Assembly (NCBI GenBank): GCA_964452575.1
Contig: CAYVMN010000027.1
Span: 1-27,959 of the forward strand
Direction of reading: 5' to 3'
DNA from: CAYVMN01 sp964452575
GTDB taxonomy: Bacteria > Desulfobacterota > DSM-4660 > Desulfatiglandales > Desulfatiglandaceae
Length of the DNA stretch: 27,959 nucleotides
Every line of letters begins with the position of its first letter. Within the stretch, counting starts at the first letter, position 1. The position numbers and the translations under genes were made by a program. Under the pieces are notes generated by a model, which did no database searches, was not told the origin of the DNA, and saw nothing but the letters and a program-made list of their open reading frames with translations. This document shows positions 1 through 7,802 of the stretch, in pieces.

Positions 1-90
1 CTACAGGCTGTGAAGAATTTGGGTTACGTCCTTTGGAAAAAAGACCCTCACGGTCCGTCATCTTACTCCTCAGTGTTTTCAAAGCGCTAA
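1..90 (+). CDS. Possible 3' end of an upstream gene (partial)
   Basis: Frame 1 is open from the window edge for 29 codons and ends at a TAA at 88-90. The tail reads like normal protein sequence (it contains GYVLWKKDPHGPSSYSS), but it is too short to assign to a family. Frame 3 also stays open, to about position 149, so the choice of frame is uncertain. If real, it is the last part of a gene upstream of the cyclase and on the same strand, with a 100-bp gap between them. Confidence 0.3.
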   Translation, partial: LQAVKNLGYVLWKKDPHGPSSYSSVFSKR

Positions 91-189
91 AGTATTACAA
101 ATATTGTAGTGTTAACCCAACCAGTCTTGATGTGTTCATTTTGAAGTAATCTCAAGTCAAATAGCTATCAGATCCAGAGGGCATGAAGA

Positions 190-3100
190 ATGCGATGCCT
201 GAAGTGCCATACCGAAAATCCCAAGGGTAGAAAGTTCTGCCGGGAATGCGGGACCAAATTATCGATCATCTGCCCTACCTGTAATTTTGAGAACGTTTCC
301 GGAGACAAGTTCTGCGGTGGATGCGGCAAAAAACTTGACCAAGGCGCAGAAGAGAAAGAGGCGCTGGAAAAAGAAGGAGAACGAAAGTACGTGACAGTCC
401 TCTTCTCTGACCTTTCCGGATTTACCTCTTTGTCCGAGAAGCTCGATCCCGAAGAAGTCAGGGAGATCATGAGTCGTGTCTTTGGGGAGGTCGCTCAAAT
501 TGTGGCCAATTACGAAGGATTCATCGAGAAATATATCGGCGACGCGATCATGGCGCTTTTTGGTGCCCCAATGACCCACGAGGATGATCCAATCAGGGCA
601 GTCAAGGCCGCAATGGATATGAATGATCTTGTTCGGTCCTTGAGCCCCGAAATAGAGGAGATGGTTGGAAGGCCAATCATGATGCATACCGGCATCAACA
701 CTGGTCTTGTGGTGATGGGCGAGGTCAAGCTGGAAAAGGGAACACACGGTGTTTTAGGTGATACCATCAATCTGGCCGCGCGGCTAATGAATCTTGCTAG
801 GCCGGGCGAGATCGTCATTGGGCACAACACCTATAAACACGTGAAAGACTTTTTCAGTTTGGAAAAAATGGCCCCTGTTAGGGTAAAAGGTAAAGCGGAC
901 GAGATCCAGTCGTATAAGGTGATCGGGCTAAGCACTGAATTTGAGAAGGTAGAGAGGGTATCAAGACAAAGAATGATGTCACCGATAGTAGGACGAGAGG
1001 CTGAGTTATCAGTCCTCTATTACTGTTTGGAAAGGCTGCTTGGCGGGAAGGGATCCATCGTATCAGTTATAGGGGAAGCAGGCATAGGAAAGTCACGCTT
1101 GATTGAGGAGAGTTACCACTACGCGAAGAAAAATAGGGACCTTGAGCAAGTGGAATGGCTTCAGGGCAACACCCTATCATACGGTCAAACCATAAGCTAC
1201 TGGCCTTTTCTCGAAATTTTCAGGGCCTATTCTGGTATCACTGACGAGGATGATGAGACCGCGGCTTGGGAAAAGCTTGAGGCCAAAATTATCCACATGT
1301 TTGGAAATGGGGCTGATGAAATCTTGCCATATATCGCAAGTCTCATGAACCTTGAAACTAGAGCGCAATATAGGGAGCGCACGAGATATCTGGACGGTGA
1401 CGCCATGGGTCGCCAGGTCTTTCTCGCCACATATCGTTTTTTTGACTCGCTGTCGAAATCAAGGCCTGTTGTGCTGGTTTTTGAAGATCTCCAGTGGATG
1501 GATGAATCCTCCGCAGCCTTACTTGAACATATTATGCCTTTGGTCAAAAAAAGGCCGATGATGGTACTGGGTCTTTGCAGGCCCGACCCCGATACTGCAG
1601 GAGACCGTTTCCGTCAAGTTATTGACGAAAAATACGCCGAATCCTATCAAGAGATTCGTCTTGCCCCCTTGCATGATTCAGACAGCCTAAGAGTCGTGGG
1701 CAATCTGCTGGGGAATAAACATTTGTCCATGCAGGGGCTACAAGAGGTTATCGAAAAATCAGAAGGAAATCCATTCTTTCTTGAAGAGATCATTCGGTCA
1801 TTCATTGATCATGGTGCCATAATCATGGATCCTGAGTCAGGACAGTGGAAGGTCACGGAGAAGATGGGGGATTCCAGCATCCCTGACACTGTTCAGGGGC
1901 TTATTATTGCCCGTATCGATCAACTGGATCAGAAATCGAGAAACGTGGTGAGATCGGCATCCGTCATCGGGCGCTGTTTTCTTTACCGGGTGCTTGATGC
2001 TATTGAAGAGTTTGGATCGAAATTGGACAAGGCCCTGGAACAGCTTCAGTCGATAGAAATCATACGTGAGAAAAGGAATATCCCGGAACTGGAATTCATT
2101 TTTACCCACTCCCTGGTCCAGGAGGCTACTTATGAAAGCGTCCTACTCAAGAAGCGGCGATCACTCCATGAAAAAGTCGGTCGTGCAATCGAGACCATAT
2201 TTGTTGACCGGATAGAAGAATTTTACGGCCTACTGGCCTATCATTTTGCAAGGGCAGAGGAGTGGGAAAAGGCGCATCAGTATCTCATGAAAGCGGGAGA
2301 TCAGGCTGGAAAGATCGCGGCAGATTCTGAGGCGCTTGCTCACTACCAGCAGGCGTTCTTGACCTACGAGCGTGCGTTCGGAGATAATTGGGAGAAGTTG
2401 CAGCGCGTATCATTGGAGAGAAAGATTGGCGAGGCGCTATACAGACGCGGAGAGATGAAGCCGGCTCTCGAATACCTGCACAGGAGTCTGGATCTTCTGA
2501 AAAAACCGATGAAGACCGCGAGTTGGTCCGTGAGATTTGGGATTCTGGGGGCTATATCGCGGCATGTTATTCATGGTATGTTACAGTGGGTTCACCATAA
2601 GCCTTCCCCCGATAAGGTCAGTCGAGAGGTGGAGGAAGAGGACCGAATATATGTAGCCCTGGCATGGATATACGGATATCTTGACCCTGAAAAGTTCATG
2701 TATACAGTACTTCGACGGTTGAATGCCTCAGAGGGCAGCCGATATGCCTATGGCATTGCCACGGTGTCAACAGGGATGGGAGTTATTTGCGATTTTCTTT
2801 CCCTCCCTGCTATTGCCCATCGCTACCATAGCAGGTCGGTGTCGGAATCCGAAAAACTGAAAAATCCTGAGGCGCTGGGATTGGCCTGCTTCGGCATGGC
2901 TTACTATGAACAGCTTCACGGAAATTGGGCCATTGCAATAGAACAAGGTGAACGAGGTGCAGACGCCTACCGATCAGCAGGCGATCTAAGAGGATGGGCA
3001 GAGTGCGTGACTTATGGAATCATCTTTCCCTTTATCTCGAGAGGTGAAATAAAGAGATGCATCAAGTATAGCGAAGAATTGATACAGCTTGGGAACGAAG

Positions 3101-3708
3101 GAGACGATGCTACCATCTTACTTCGTGGACTGCATGTTCAAGGTCTGGCGCAAATGCGTATCGGGAACTATGAAGGAGCCATCCCTTTCCTGCAGAAGGC
3201 CTTGAAATTAGCAGAATCAGTCCCGGATTATATTGCCAGGTCACAGATTGGTGCCCTGCTTGGGCAATGTTATCTTTACGAGGAAGAGCTACAAAGGGCA
3301 TTGGAAATTCTGGAAGATAGTGAACGGATAAACGCGGAGCACCGAATACCTATCGTATTGACAAATCTAATGCATAATCTTGCAGAGGCCTATCTTGTAT
3401 TTGCCGAAAGGCAGGAAAATGATAAGGCCGATTGGATGCGCAAGGCCAGACACGCCTGTAAACTGGCTATGAAGGCCGGTAAAGGCGCGAGGGCAAAGTT
3501 GCCCGAGGCCATGCTGTTGCAAGGAAGATACTTGTGGATAAAAGGAAGTGCTAAGGCAGCAAGAAAGCTCTGGTTGCGAGGCCAGGGGCTGGCGGAGGGA
3601 ATGGATATGCCATATGAGAGGGGAATGATCCATAGAGAAATCGGTACCAGGCTAGGGGATCAAGCTTACCTGGACAGCTCTGTGCGTATTCTTAGACAAA
3701 TTAGGTGA
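190..3708 (+). CDS. Zinc-ribbon / class III adenylate-guanylate cyclase / AAA-type ATPase / TPR signalling protein
   Basis: A 1172-residue multidomain sensor-type cyclase, predicted cytoplasmic because no membrane segment is seen. Residues 1-49 carry two zinc ribbons (Cys3, 6, 17, 20 and Cys28, 31, 42, 45). Residues 65-245 form a class III cyclase domain: metal-binding Asp74 (in LFSDLSGFT) and Asp118 (in KYIGDAIMALFG), Lys114 at the purine-recognition position, and transition-state Asn194 and Arg198 (in NLAARL). Where the second purine-specifying residue is expected the sequence reads HGVLGD, so ATP versus GTP preference is open. From about 265 there is an AAA_16/STAND-like ATPase with Walker A GEAGIGKS at 295-302 and Walker B-like VVLVFEDLQWMD near 440. 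The remainder, from about residue 690, is helical and TPR-like. This order is typical of a widespread bacterial family of large cyclases whose input signals are mostly unknown. The ATG at 190 has an AGAGGG-like site about 8 bases upstream and retains both zinc ribbons. Confidence 0.93.
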   Translation: MRCLKCHTENPKGRKFCRECGTKLSIICPTCNFENVSGDKFCGGCGKKLDQGAEEKEALEKEGERKYVTVLFSDLSGFTSLSEKLDPEEVREIMSRVFGEVAQIVANYEGFIEKYIGDAIMALFGAPMTHEDDPIRAVKAAMDMNDLVRSLSPEIEEMVGRPIMMHTGINTGLVVMGEVKLEKGTHGVLGDTINLAARLMNLARPGEIVIGHNTYKHVKDFFSLEKMAPVRVKGKADEIQSYKVIGLSTEFEKVERVSRQRMMSPIVGREAELSVLYYCLERLLGGKGSIVSVIGEAGIGKSRLIEESYHYAKKNRDLEQVEWLQGNTLSYGQTISYWPFLEIFRAYSGITDEDDETAAWEKLEAKIIHMFGNGADEILPYIASLMNLETRAQYRERTRYLDGDAMGRQVFLATYRFFDSLSKSRPVVLVFEDLQWMDESSAALLEHIMPLVKKRPMMVLGLCRPDPDTAGDRFRQVIDEKYAESYQEIRLAPLHDSDSLRVVGNLLGNKHLSMQGLQEVIEKSEGNPFFLEEIIRSFIDHGAIIMDPESGQWKVTEKMGDSSIPDTVQGLIIARIDQLDQKSRNVVRSASVIGRCFLYRVLDAIEEFGSKLDKALEQLQSIEIIREKRNIPELEFIFTHSLVQEATYESVLLKKRRSLHEKVGRAIETIFVDRIEEFYGLLAYHFARAEEWEKAHQYLMKAGDQAGKIAADSEALAHYQQAFLTYERAFGDNWEKLQRVSLERKIGEALYRRGEMKPALEYLHRSLDLLKKPMKTASWSVRFGILGAISRHVIHGMLQWVHHKPSPDKVSREVEEEDRIYVALAWIYGYLDPEKFMYTVLRRLNASEGSRYAYGIATVSTGMGVICDFLSLPAIAHRYHSRSVSESEKLKNPEALGLACFGMAYYEQLHGNWAIAIEQGERGADAYRSAGDLRGWAECVTYGIIFPFISRGEIKRCIKYSEELIQLGNEGDDATILLRGLHVQGLAQMRIGNYEGAIPFLQKALKLAESVPDYIARSQIGALLGQCYLYEEELQRALEILEDSERINAEHRIPIVLTNLMHNLAEAYLVFAERQENDKADWMRKARHACKLAMKAGKGARAKLPEAMLLQGRYLWIKGSAKAARKLWLRGQGLAEGMDMPYERGMIHREIGTRLGDQAYLDSSVRILRQIR

Positions 3709-3755
3709 TGAAAAGGATCATACCTCAAAAAATGCTGCTGAATATCTGAAGGCCT

Positions 3756-3769
3756 GGTGTCTTGACACC
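3756..3769. repeat. Compact inverted repeat upstream of the ACT gene
   Basis: GGTGTC TT GACACC forms a 6+6 inverted repeat with a 2-base centre, 47 bases after the cyclase stop codon. No T-run follows, so it is not a classic intrinsic terminator. Its right half starts TTGACA and could serve as a -35 element, but no good -10 sits at the proper distance. It could be an operator or an RNA hairpin between the two genes. Confidence 0.4.
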
Positions 3770-3827
3770 GAAAATATTAGGTCGGTCAATTCATGAGTAC
3801 AAACTATCACATACAAGGAGGGATGTA

Positions 3828-4241
3828 ATGATGGACGAGATTAAAAGGGTTGTTTACTTTGCCATGGATGTGGCTAACAAGCCCGGAGAGGCAGCCCGTG
3901 TTCTGCGGACGCTAAGCGAAGCTGAGGTAGGCCTTATAGCCTTCAGCGGGTTCCCACGCGGAAGACGCGCCCAGCTCGACTTCGTCCCCGAGGATGCTCC
4001 GCTCTTTCGGAAGGCCTTGAGGCGGGCCAGGCTAAAGGTGCGCCCGAAAAAGACCGGTTTTCTGATCCAAGGCGAGGACAGGAGGGGCGCACTTGCGGAG
4101 GTGCTACAGGATCTGGCCGATGCGAACATCAACGTGACCGCAGTGGACGCGGTCAGCGCCGGAGGCGGGCGTTACGGGGCGATCCTTTGGGTAAAGCCCA
4201 CGGATGTCAAGAAGGCGGCCAAGGCCCTCAAAGTTGTTTGA
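3828..4241 (+). CDS. Tandem ACT-domain protein
   Basis: A 137-residue protein made of two ACT-like halves. The first covers about residues 5-65 (VVYFAMDVANKPGEAARVL, then RAQLDFVPED). The second covers about 70-135 (GFLIQGEDRRGALAEVLQDL, then AVSAGGGRYGAILWV). ACT domains bind amino acids or other small ligands at dimer interfaces; proteins with ACT domains alone are usually regulators or partners of metabolic enzymes. The frame is open from 3762, but an AAGGAGGG ribosome binding site at 3815-3822 lies just before two adjacent ATG codons (3828 and 3831), and the ACT fold begins there, so the upstream extension is rejected. It follows the cyclase on the same strand with a 119-bp gap, so co-transcription is possible but not shown. 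The ligand is unknown. Confidence 0.85.
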   Translation: MMDEIKRVVYFAMDVANKPGEAARVLRTLSEAEVGLIAFSGFPRGRRAQLDFVPEDAPLFRKALRRARLKVRPKKTGFLIQGEDRRGALAEVLQDLADANINVTAVDAVSAGGGRYGAILWVKPTDVKKAAKALKVV

Positions 4242-4504
4242 TTCGGCCTATGGAGGGAAAATATCCTTTTCCCGCCGTTCTTCGATCCTGATACCTGATG
4301 GCCCTACATAGAGGGCCGTGGGCAGGGCTCTTGCGCTATTTCTTGAGTCGATAGTTGACACTCTAAAAGGGGTTACATGCCCTGGGCATCCCTTGATCAG
4401 GGTATCTGAGGGAGGCATCTCGCGGGGGCAGGTGCGTTTCTCGTGGGCGTTGCTCTCTTCATCCTGCTCAGGCTCAGAAGATGGTTGAAGCCCGCCACAG
4501 CTAG
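4242..4504. other. Intergenic gap between convergent genes, with short palindromes
   Basis: No convincing gene is seen. The gap holds a 6-bp stem GGCCCT/AGGGCC with a 6-base loop at 4300-4317 and a perfect 13-base palindrome, ATGCCCTGGGCAT, at 4377-4389. Neither is followed by a T-run on either strand. Since the ACT gene and the DUF151 gene converge here, these are candidates for bidirectional transcript ends, but that is a weak inference. Confidence 0.4.
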
Positions 4505-5002
4505 TCACATCTTATACTTTCCAAAATCCTCAGGGCTGAGGCTCTCGAGGATCTCCTGCCACTTCTTTCCCTTTTCCGATTTGTCCTGGGGCTCGGCCTT
4601 GATTTCCATCTGGCTCGAGTTTTTGATCACCTCCTGGGACACAAAGATCGGTGCTTTCACCCTCAGGGAGAGGGCGATGGCATCGCTCGGCCTGGCATCA
4701 ATTGACATCTCTTTACCGTCATGTTTGAGATGGATGAGGGCATAGTAGGTATTGTTTCTGAGATCGCAGACCTCGATCCTGATGACCTCGATATCCACTA
4801 TCTCCAGAATTGCCTTCAGAAGGTCGTGGGTCATGGGCCTCGAGAACTTGATGCCTTCCAGCTCACTGGCGATGGCAGTAGCCTCCAGTAAGCCTATCCA
4901 TATTGGCAGGGTTTGCTCCCCCTCCACCTCCTTGAGGATCACAATAGGGCTGTTTGTAATAGGGTCCACAGTCAAACCGGATATAACCATCGCTGTATAC
5001 AT
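4505..5002 (-). CDS. DUF151 bifunctional nuclease family protein
   Basis: A 165-residue protein with the DUF151/bifunctional nuclease (BFN) domain over about residues 1-130. Recognisable blocks are VDPITNSPIVILKE, LPIWIGLLEATAIASELEG, SRPMTHDLL, NTYYALIHL and the highly conserved IDARPSDAIALSLR followed by APIFVSQEVI. Plant and bacterial family members have been reported as nucleases or stress-response factors; the role in anaerobes is not established. The last 35 residues are a charged tail. The frame extends to 5062, but a GGGAGGA site (complement of 5007-5013) precedes the ATG at 5002-5000 with good spacing, and the family begins at this methionine (MYTAMVISGLTVDP). It is divergent from plsB, with 160 bp between the two starts, and convergent with the ACT gene. 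Confidence 0.92.
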   Translation of the reverse strand: MYTAMVISGLTVDPITNSPIVILKEVEGEQTLPIWIGLLEATAIASELEGIKFSRPMTHDLLKAILEIVDIEVIRIEVCDLRNNTYYALIHLKHDGKEMSIDARPSDAIALSLRVKAPIFVSQEVIKNSSQMEIKAEPQDKSEKGKKWQEILESLSPEDFGKYKM

Positions 5003-5162
5003 TAAGTCCTCCCAAAATCGAAAAGGGCTTTTGGCTGATTCTATGTTTTCATCTTTAAACATTCAAGCCCTTTTGTCAACATCCCCATGAATATTTCTTG
5101 CTCGTTGATTTGACATGATTTAGACCCTTGCAAGGATTTGCCTAAAATTGTAAAGTTTAATT

Positions 5163-7718
5163 ATGGACATAACTCCCGAAAAATTCCTTCATCCCTTTTT
5201 CTATGACCATAAGCCAGGGTTCTTACTGGGCTGGGGCCTCTACAGGCTCTTTAAGCGGTTCAAATTTGATGAGGGCATGAAGGAAACCCTCAGGCAGATG
5301 AACCGTGAGGGCAATGTGGTTTATGCCATCAAGTACCCTGGGCATCTGGACTACCTCCTTTGCCATTACCGCTTCCGCACAAGTCGCCTCCCTTACCCCA
5401 AACTGGCCTTTAATATAAACATGTCACTGTTCCTGCCACTTTCCCGGGCCCTCAAGATTTTGAAGTTCTATGCCACCCACCTCTTGAGACATGGAAGCCT
5501 GCCCGATTCATTTGACACCGGCTTTTTCAAAGGGGCCATCCAGCAAGGGGTTACCTCACTTCTCTGTCTGGTAGATCCAAAGGGATTTGCAAGGCACTTT
5601 ATCCACTCAGAAAAGGACTCTATCCATCTTCTCCTTGAAACCCAGATGGCCATGGAGCGGCCCATCTATGTCGTTCCCCAGCTCGTGCTTTACAAGAAGA
5701 CACCCGAAAAGGATCATTCAAGTATCTTTGAAATATTTTTTGGGTTAGGCGATAACCCAGGCCCTTTGAGGAAGGTGATCCTTTTTCTAAGACACAATCG
5801 GCATGCCCTCATCGACTTTGGAAGGCCCCTAAATCTGAAGGACTTTCTGGAAAACCAGCTCACTTCACGCCCGCTTGAAGAGCTTTCACAAGAGGTCAGG
5901 CAAATGCTCATTGAGCGTATTGACGCCCAGAAAAGGGTTTGTTTGGGTCCTGTTATGAAATCAAGGCAACAGGTCAAGGAAAGAGTTCTGAGAGACCAAG
6001 AGGTCATTCAGGCCATCGAAAAGATGGGTTCAGGCAATGCTGAGCGTTTAAAGAGGGTCAAAAAGAGGGCAGGGGAGGAGTTCGATAAGATCGCTGCCGA
6101 TTACAGTGCGGCCTATGTACAATTTGCAATACTGATCCTGCGCTGGCTCTGGAGAAGAATTTTTCAGGATATTAGCATCGACAAGCAAGGGTTGGCTACC
6201 GTGAGGGAGTGGGCCAGAAAAGGCACTCTTATTTACAGCCCCTCCCACAAGAGCCACATTGACTATCTGGTCCTCAACCATGTCCTTTATGATCACCATA
6301 TGGCAATGCCAAGGATTGCTGCCGGTCAAAATCTGGCCTTCTGGCCTATGGGACACTTTCTGAGAAAGTGCGGTGCATTTTTCATCCGGAGGACCTTCAC
6401 TGGAGCAAAACTCTACACAAGAATATTCACAAGCTATATCAGGGCCCTCCTCGAGGAAGGTCAACCTCTTGAGTTTTTCATAGAGGGGGGCCGAAGCAGG
6501 AGTGGGAAATTGATACTCCCTCAGGTGGGATTTCTCTCTATTCTGCTTAATGTCTATAAGGAGGGATACTGTAATAACCTCGTTTTTATCCCTGCCTCTA
6601 TCATTTATGACAGGATCCTGGAGGAAAAATCCTATTTGAAGGAGATCCGAGGCGGGGAAAAGGAACAGGAAAGCCTAAAGGAATTCTTAAAGGCCAGGGG
6701 TATTTTGAAACGAAAATATGGCAGGATATATATACGGTTTGGGCAACCAGTCTCTTTGAAAGAATACCTGGAACAAGAGGTTGCTACTGGAGAGGAGGCA
6801 GCGCAGCGCCTGGCATTTGACCTGATTCGTTCCATCAACAGGGTCACCCTGGTGACCCCTCTGGCCCTCATGGCCACGGCCATTCTTACCAAACACCGAC
6901 GGGGTTTTCATCTCAACCAACTAGGATCCACTACAGAAGGCCTCTCGAGGTTTTTGACGAAGTGTGAAATCCCAAAGGCACCATCTATGGTGGACCTTGA
7001 TCAGGCACTCAAAGAAACGATATCTCTTCTAGTAGGCTGGAAGGTGGTTGGTCTATTGGAGGAAAAGGTGGATGGAGAGCCATTTTACTTTGTGGCTGAG
7101 GAGAAAAAACGGGAGCTGGAATACTATAAGAACAGTATCATTCATTATTTTATACTACATGCCTATGTGGCTGTATCCCTCCTGACATGGAGAGAGGACC
7201 TGAAGACTGAGAAGACCCTTTTGGAGGATTACCAATTTCTGAAGGATCTGTTCAAAAACGAATTTGTCTATGAGGAGGGAAGGACGATAGAAGAAGAGGT
7301 TGGCGCAGCCACGACTTATTTCCTGGAGGCCTCCTACTTGAGACAGAGCAATGGCGGATATCTCCTGACAGGACAAGGCCTCAAAGATTTACCCCTCTGG
7401 GCAGGACTCGCAAAGACCTTCATAGAATCCTATTGGATTGCCACCCGCTCCCTCATTCAACGGAAAAGCGACAACAGTGGAAAGAGCGAGCTTTTGAAGA
7501 ACATGGACCACCTGGGGCACCGGCTACATGAACTAGGCCTTGTAGACAACCTTGAGGCAATCTCCTATCTCAACTTCAAGAATGCCCTCCTTTTCTTAAA
7601 CAGGGATGTCTTACAGGCCAAAGGGAAGGCAGGTAAAGACAGGTCGAAGGCTCAAGAGAAGCTATCGCAACTAAGCCAACGTCTATATGAGCTTTCCCAC
7701 TATAGGATTGAAGATTGA
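5163..7718 (+). CDS. plsB: Glycerol-3-phosphate 1-O-acyltransferase, PlsB type
   Basis: An 851-residue membrane-associated acyltransferase predicted to acylate the sn-1 position of glycerol 3-phosphate, the first step of phospholipid synthesis. Length is close to the usual PlsB length of about 800. All four acyltransferase blocks are visible: the catalytic HX4D motif as His362 and Asp367 (SPSHKSHIDYL), GAFFIRRTF near 403-411, the substrate-binding FIEGGRSRSGK near 438-448, and VFIPASIIYD near 472. The N-terminal PlsB region is also present, with a degenerate HX4D-like YPGHLDYL and RPIYVVPQLVLYKK. Many bacteria use PlsX/PlsY instead, so a full PlsB in this type of organism is notable but not unprecedented. 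The ATG at 5163 is the first in frame; its ribosome binding site is weak. The gene stands alone, divergent from the DUF151 gene and convergent with ppdK, 84 bp between ends. Confidence 0.93.
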   Translation: MDITPEKFLHPFFYDHKPGFLLGWGLYRLFKRFKFDEGMKETLRQMNREGNVVYAIKYPGHLDYLLCHYRFRTSRLPYPKLAFNINMSLFLPLSRALKILKFYATHLLRHGSLPDSFDTGFFKGAIQQGVTSLLCLVDPKGFARHFIHSEKDSIHLLLETQMAMERPIYVVPQLVLYKKTPEKDHSSIFEIFFGLGDNPGPLRKVILFLRHNRHALIDFGRPLNLKDFLENQLTSRPLEELSQEVRQMLIERIDAQKRVCLGPVMKSRQQVKERVLRDQEVIQAIEKMGSGNAERLKRVKKRAGEEFDKIAADYSAAYVQFAILILRWLWRRIFQDISIDKQGLATVREWARKGTLIYSPSHKSHIDYLVLNHVLYDHHMAMPRIAAGQNLAFWPMGHFLRKCGAFFIRRTFTGAKLYTRIFTSYIRALLEEGQPLEFFIEGGRSRSGKLILPQVGFLSILLNVYKEGYCNNLVFIPASIIYDRILEEKSYLKEIRGGEKEQESLKEFLKARGILKRKYGRIYIRFGQPVSLKEYLEQEVATGEEAAQRLAFDLIRSINRVTLVTPLALMATAILTKHRRGFHLNQLGSTTEGLSRFLTKCEIPKAPSMVDLDQALKETISLLVGWKVVGLLEEKVDGEPFYFVAEEKKRELEYYKNSIIHYFILHAYVAVSLLTWREDLKTEKTLLEDYQFLKDLFKNEFVYEEGRTIEEEVGAATTYFLEASYLRQSNGGYLLTGQGLKDLPLWAGLAKTFIESYWIATRSLIQRKSDNSGKSELLKNMDHLGHRLHELGLVDNLEAISYLNFKNALLFLNRDVLQAKGKAGKDRSKAQEKLSQLSQRLYELSHYRIED

Positions 7719-7802
7719 TTACGGTTCACCAGATATCTGAGCCTGTGAGCGCCTGCGTTCCTTCCAAAATCGGGGTTAGGGTAAGGGGATCGAACAATCC
7801 TG

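Noticed and set aside
4248..4508. 86-codon minus-strand frame starting with GTG at the DUF151 stop
   Set aside because: GTG start, no ribosome binding site, low-complexity unconvincing protein and coverage of a palindrome-rich convergent gap; probably not coding.
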